From the NCBI RefSeq assembly GCF_934643405.1, contig NZ_CAKUCL010000156.1:1-16755 (forward strand): DNA of 16,755 bases, in the 5' to 3' direction. The notes below the pieces were generated by a model. That model did not search any database. It worked only from the letters and a program-made list of their open reading frames with translations, and was not told the DNA's origin. The stretch comes from an uncultured Actinoplanes sp. Lineage in GTDB: Bacteria; Actinomycetota; Actinomycetes; Mycobacteriales; Micromonosporaceae. Both the position numbers and the translations under genes were made by a program. Of the stretch, positions 15,252-16,755 are shown piece after piece (positions within the stretch are counted from its first letter, which is position 1; each line of letters begins with the position of its first letter).

Positions 15252-16655
15252 TCAGACGGTTTCGGTCTCGGCGCGGCGCGCCCACGAGGCGTGCTGCGGT
15301 ACGGCCAGGCCCTGGGCCCGTTCCCGGTCGATCTGCCGGGCCAGACGGTCCACCTCGTCGCGCTGCTCGCGTCCCCAGGTCTCCGGGGTGAGCAGGGCCG
15401 CGACCAGGCCGAGCAGTCCGTAGCCGGTGAACAGCAGCGCCGGGCCGAGCCAGCCGAAACCGTCGTACAGCGCGGTGGCCAGCAGCGGGGTGAACCCGGA
15501 GACGACCGCGGACAACTGGTAGGCCAGGGACGCGCCGCTGGTCCGGGTCTTCGCGTTGAACAGCTCCGAGAACCAGGCGCCCTGCACACCGGCCAGCGAG
15601 TTCTGGCAGACCGCGTAGCTGACCACGAACGCCGCGACGATCAGCACGGCCACGCCGGTGTTGACGGCCAGGAACAGCGGCACCCCCCAGGCCGCCACGA
15701 CGGCGCAGCCGAGCAGGTACACCGGGCGCCGGCCGGCCCGGTCGGACAGCTTGCCCCACAGGGCGGTGCCGGCGATGCCGATGCCGGCGGCGATGAGCAG
15801 CGCGGTCAGGGTGACCGGGCGGCCGGCCAGATCGTTGAGGGTCAGATAGGACAGCAGGAAGGTCACCGACACGGCGTAGCCGGCGGTCTCGGCGATGCGC
15901 AGGCAGAACGCGCGCAGGACGTTGCGCCAGTCGTCGCGCAGCACCTCCAGCAGCGGGTTCTTGGCGACCGCGCCCGCCTCCTTGAGCTCCTCGAACTCGG
16001 GCGACTCGTCGATCTTCAGCCGGATGATGATGCCGACGACGATGAGCACCGCGCTGAGCAGGAACGGCACCCGCCACGCCCACTGCGCGCCGAGCGGCAC
16101 GCTGGCCAGGAAGGCCAGGTTGGCCAGCAGCAGGCCGACCGGGAAGCCGGCCTGGGTGATGCCGGTGTAGAGCCCCCGTTTGCGCCACGGCGCGTGTTCG
16201 AACGTCATCAGGATCGCGCCGCCCCACTCGGCGCCGAAGGCGAGGCCCTGCACGACGCGGACCACGACCAGCAGGACCGCCGCCCAGACGCCGACCATCT
16301 GGTAGGTCGGCAGCACACCGATCAGGACGGTCGCGATGCCCATCAGCAGCAGCGAGCCGACCAGCACCGGCTTGCGGCCGATCCGGTCGCCCAGGTGGCC
16401 GCCGATGATGCCGCCCAGCGGCCGGACGGCGAAGCCGATGCCGAGGGTCGCGAACGACAGCAGGGTGCCGGAGAGCGGGTCGGACTCGGGGAAGAAGACG
16501 TCGCCGAAGTACAGCGCCGCCGCGGTGCCGAAGCCGATGAAGTCGTACGTCTCGATGGTCGCGCCGACTCCGCAGCCGATGGCCACCCGCTTCTTCTCGG
16601 GGGTGCCGTCGATGGGATGCCAGTGGGCGACGTCCTGGACCGGAGGCTGTGACAT
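15252..16655 (-). CDS. MFS transporter, metabolite:H+ symporter (MHS) type
   Basis: The 467-residue protein has the length and hydrophobic pattern of a 12-helix major facilitator. The loop between helices 2 and 3 carries GHLGDRIGRKPVL (86-98), repeated as WGKLSDRAGRRPVYL in the second half. ETYDFIGFGTAAALYF (35-50) and RVVQGLAFGAEWGGA (133-147) are typical of the MHS group, which takes up organic acids and osmolytes such as shikimate, citrate, alpha-ketoglutarate or proline with protons. Both ends are cytoplasmic, the C-terminus charged. It is the first gene of the operon with the split transketolase, so its cargo may be the precursor the transketolase works on. The ATG at 16655 has GAGAGG five bases upstream; a 26-bp palindrome sits 24 bases upstream of the gene. 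Confidence 0.93.
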   Translation of the reverse strand: MSQPPVQDVAHWHPIDGTPEKKRVAIGCGVGATIETYDFIGFGTAAALYFGDVFFPESDPLSGTLLSFATLGIGFAVRPLGGIIGGHLGDRIGRKPVLVGSLLLMGIATVLIGVLPTYQMVGVWAAVLLVVVRVVQGLAFGAEWGGAILMTFEHAPWRKRGLYTGITQAGFPVGLLLANLAFLASVPLGAQWAWRVPFLLSAVLIVVGIIIRLKIDESPEFEELKEAGAVAKNPLLEVLRDDWRNVLRAFCLRIAETAGYAVSVTFLLSYLTLNDLAGRPVTLTALLIAAGIGIAGTALWGKLSDRAGRRPVYLLGCAVVAAWGVPLFLAVNTGVAVLIVAAFVVSYAVCQNSLAGVQGAWFSELFNAKTRTSGASLAYQLSAVVSGFTPLLATALYDGFGWLGPALLFTGYGLLGLVAALLTPETWGREQRDEVDRLARQIDRERAQGLAVPQHASWARRAETETV

Positions 16656-16678
16656 GCGGACCTCTCAACTCATCGCCG

Positions 16679-16704
16679 ACAGTTGACTGTTAACAGTCGG
16701 CTGT
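16679..16704. promoter_or_regulatory. 26-bp palindromic operator between the transporter operon and a divergent gene
   Basis: A perfect 14-bp core, GACTGTTAACAGTC (16685-16698), is flanked by ACAG and CTGT arms with only a two-base mismatch on each side. The same bases also form two near-identical 12-bp dyads, ACAG-N4-CTGT, at 16679-16690 and 16693-16704, 14 bases apart. This regular arrangement between divergent genes is what a dimeric repressor site of the GntR, LacI or TetR kind looks like. The regulator family is inferred. Confidence 0.75.
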
Positions 16705-16736
16705 TGGGAAACGATGCTGAGGGTAGGGAGTGATGC

Positions 16737-16755
16737 GTGTCAACGACCCGTCACG
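16737..16755 (+). CDS. Start of a divergent gene, possibly the operon's regulator (cut by window edge)
   Basis: A GTG at 16737 with AGGGAG six bases upstream opens a frame reading M-S-T-T-R-H before the window ends. It is divergent from the transporter operon and separated from it only by the palindromic operator region, the usual place for a local regulator. Only six codons are visible, so the product cannot be identified. An ATG at 16733 in another frame has its binding site only two bases away and is less likely. Confidence 0.45.

Noticed and set aside
14389..16668. One continuous frame seeming to fuse the transporter region to the transketolase N subunit
   Set aside because: Only the last 283 residues are protein-like; the upstream part is out of frame with the real transporter. 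The subunit has its own ATG at 15240 and ribosome binding site.

Overview
The window is very GC-rich with strong G/C preference at third codon positions, uses GTG and TTG starts, and carries actinobacterial families: large ATPase-LuxR (LAL) regulators, a SapA-like secreted protein, a single-chain multidomain acyl-CoA carboxylase, and a trace of the actinobacterial helix-turn-helix/NTPase family that often carries WD40 repeats. It looks like chromosomal DNA of a filamentous or sporulating actinomycete; Micromonosporaceae (Actinoplanes-like) is a guess from style, not a demonstrated assignment. I found no rRNA, tRNA, CRISPR array, insertion sequence or replication origin.

Layout. (1) 1-4049, minus strand: two tandem paralogous LAL regulators, the leftmost cut by the window edge. 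(2) 4196-5467, plus strand: a small alpha/beta hydrolase, then a secreted SapA-like protein that probably starts at TTG. (3) 5468-5731: a 264-base convergent gap holding the decayed N-terminal stub of a regulator gene (5431-5649, minus) and a strong hairpin terminator. (4) 5732-11182, minus: one 1816-residue protein with biotin carboxylase, biotin carrier and carboxyltransferase parts, resembling the single-chain long-chain acyl-CoA carboxylase (LCC) described in mycobacteria. (5) 11395-13350, plus, divergent from the carboxylase: a ketoacyl synthase III-type condensing enzyme with an intact Cys-His-Asn triad, fused to an N-terminal domain of about 290 residues that I do not recognise. (6) 13370-16655, minus: a tight operon encoding an MHS-type major facilitator transporter and the N- and C-terminal halves of a split transketolase. 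(7) At the right edge, a 26-bp palindrome lies between this operon and the probable first six codons of a divergent gene (16737 onward), likely its local regulator.

How the genes may work together. The most interesting unit is the carboxylase/condensing-enzyme divergon. A single-chain carboxylase could make malonyl-, methylmalonyl- or 2-alkylmalonyl-CoA, and a decarboxylating condensing enzyme next door could join it to another acyl group, giving a (possibly alpha-branched) beta-keto product. With a long-chain substrate this would resemble the chemistry of mycolate synthesis without a Pks13-type synthase. This is inferred from gene pairing and domain content only. The transporter-transketolase operon looks like an uptake and catabolic module for an unidentified sugar or acid, under a local regulator acting at the palindrome.
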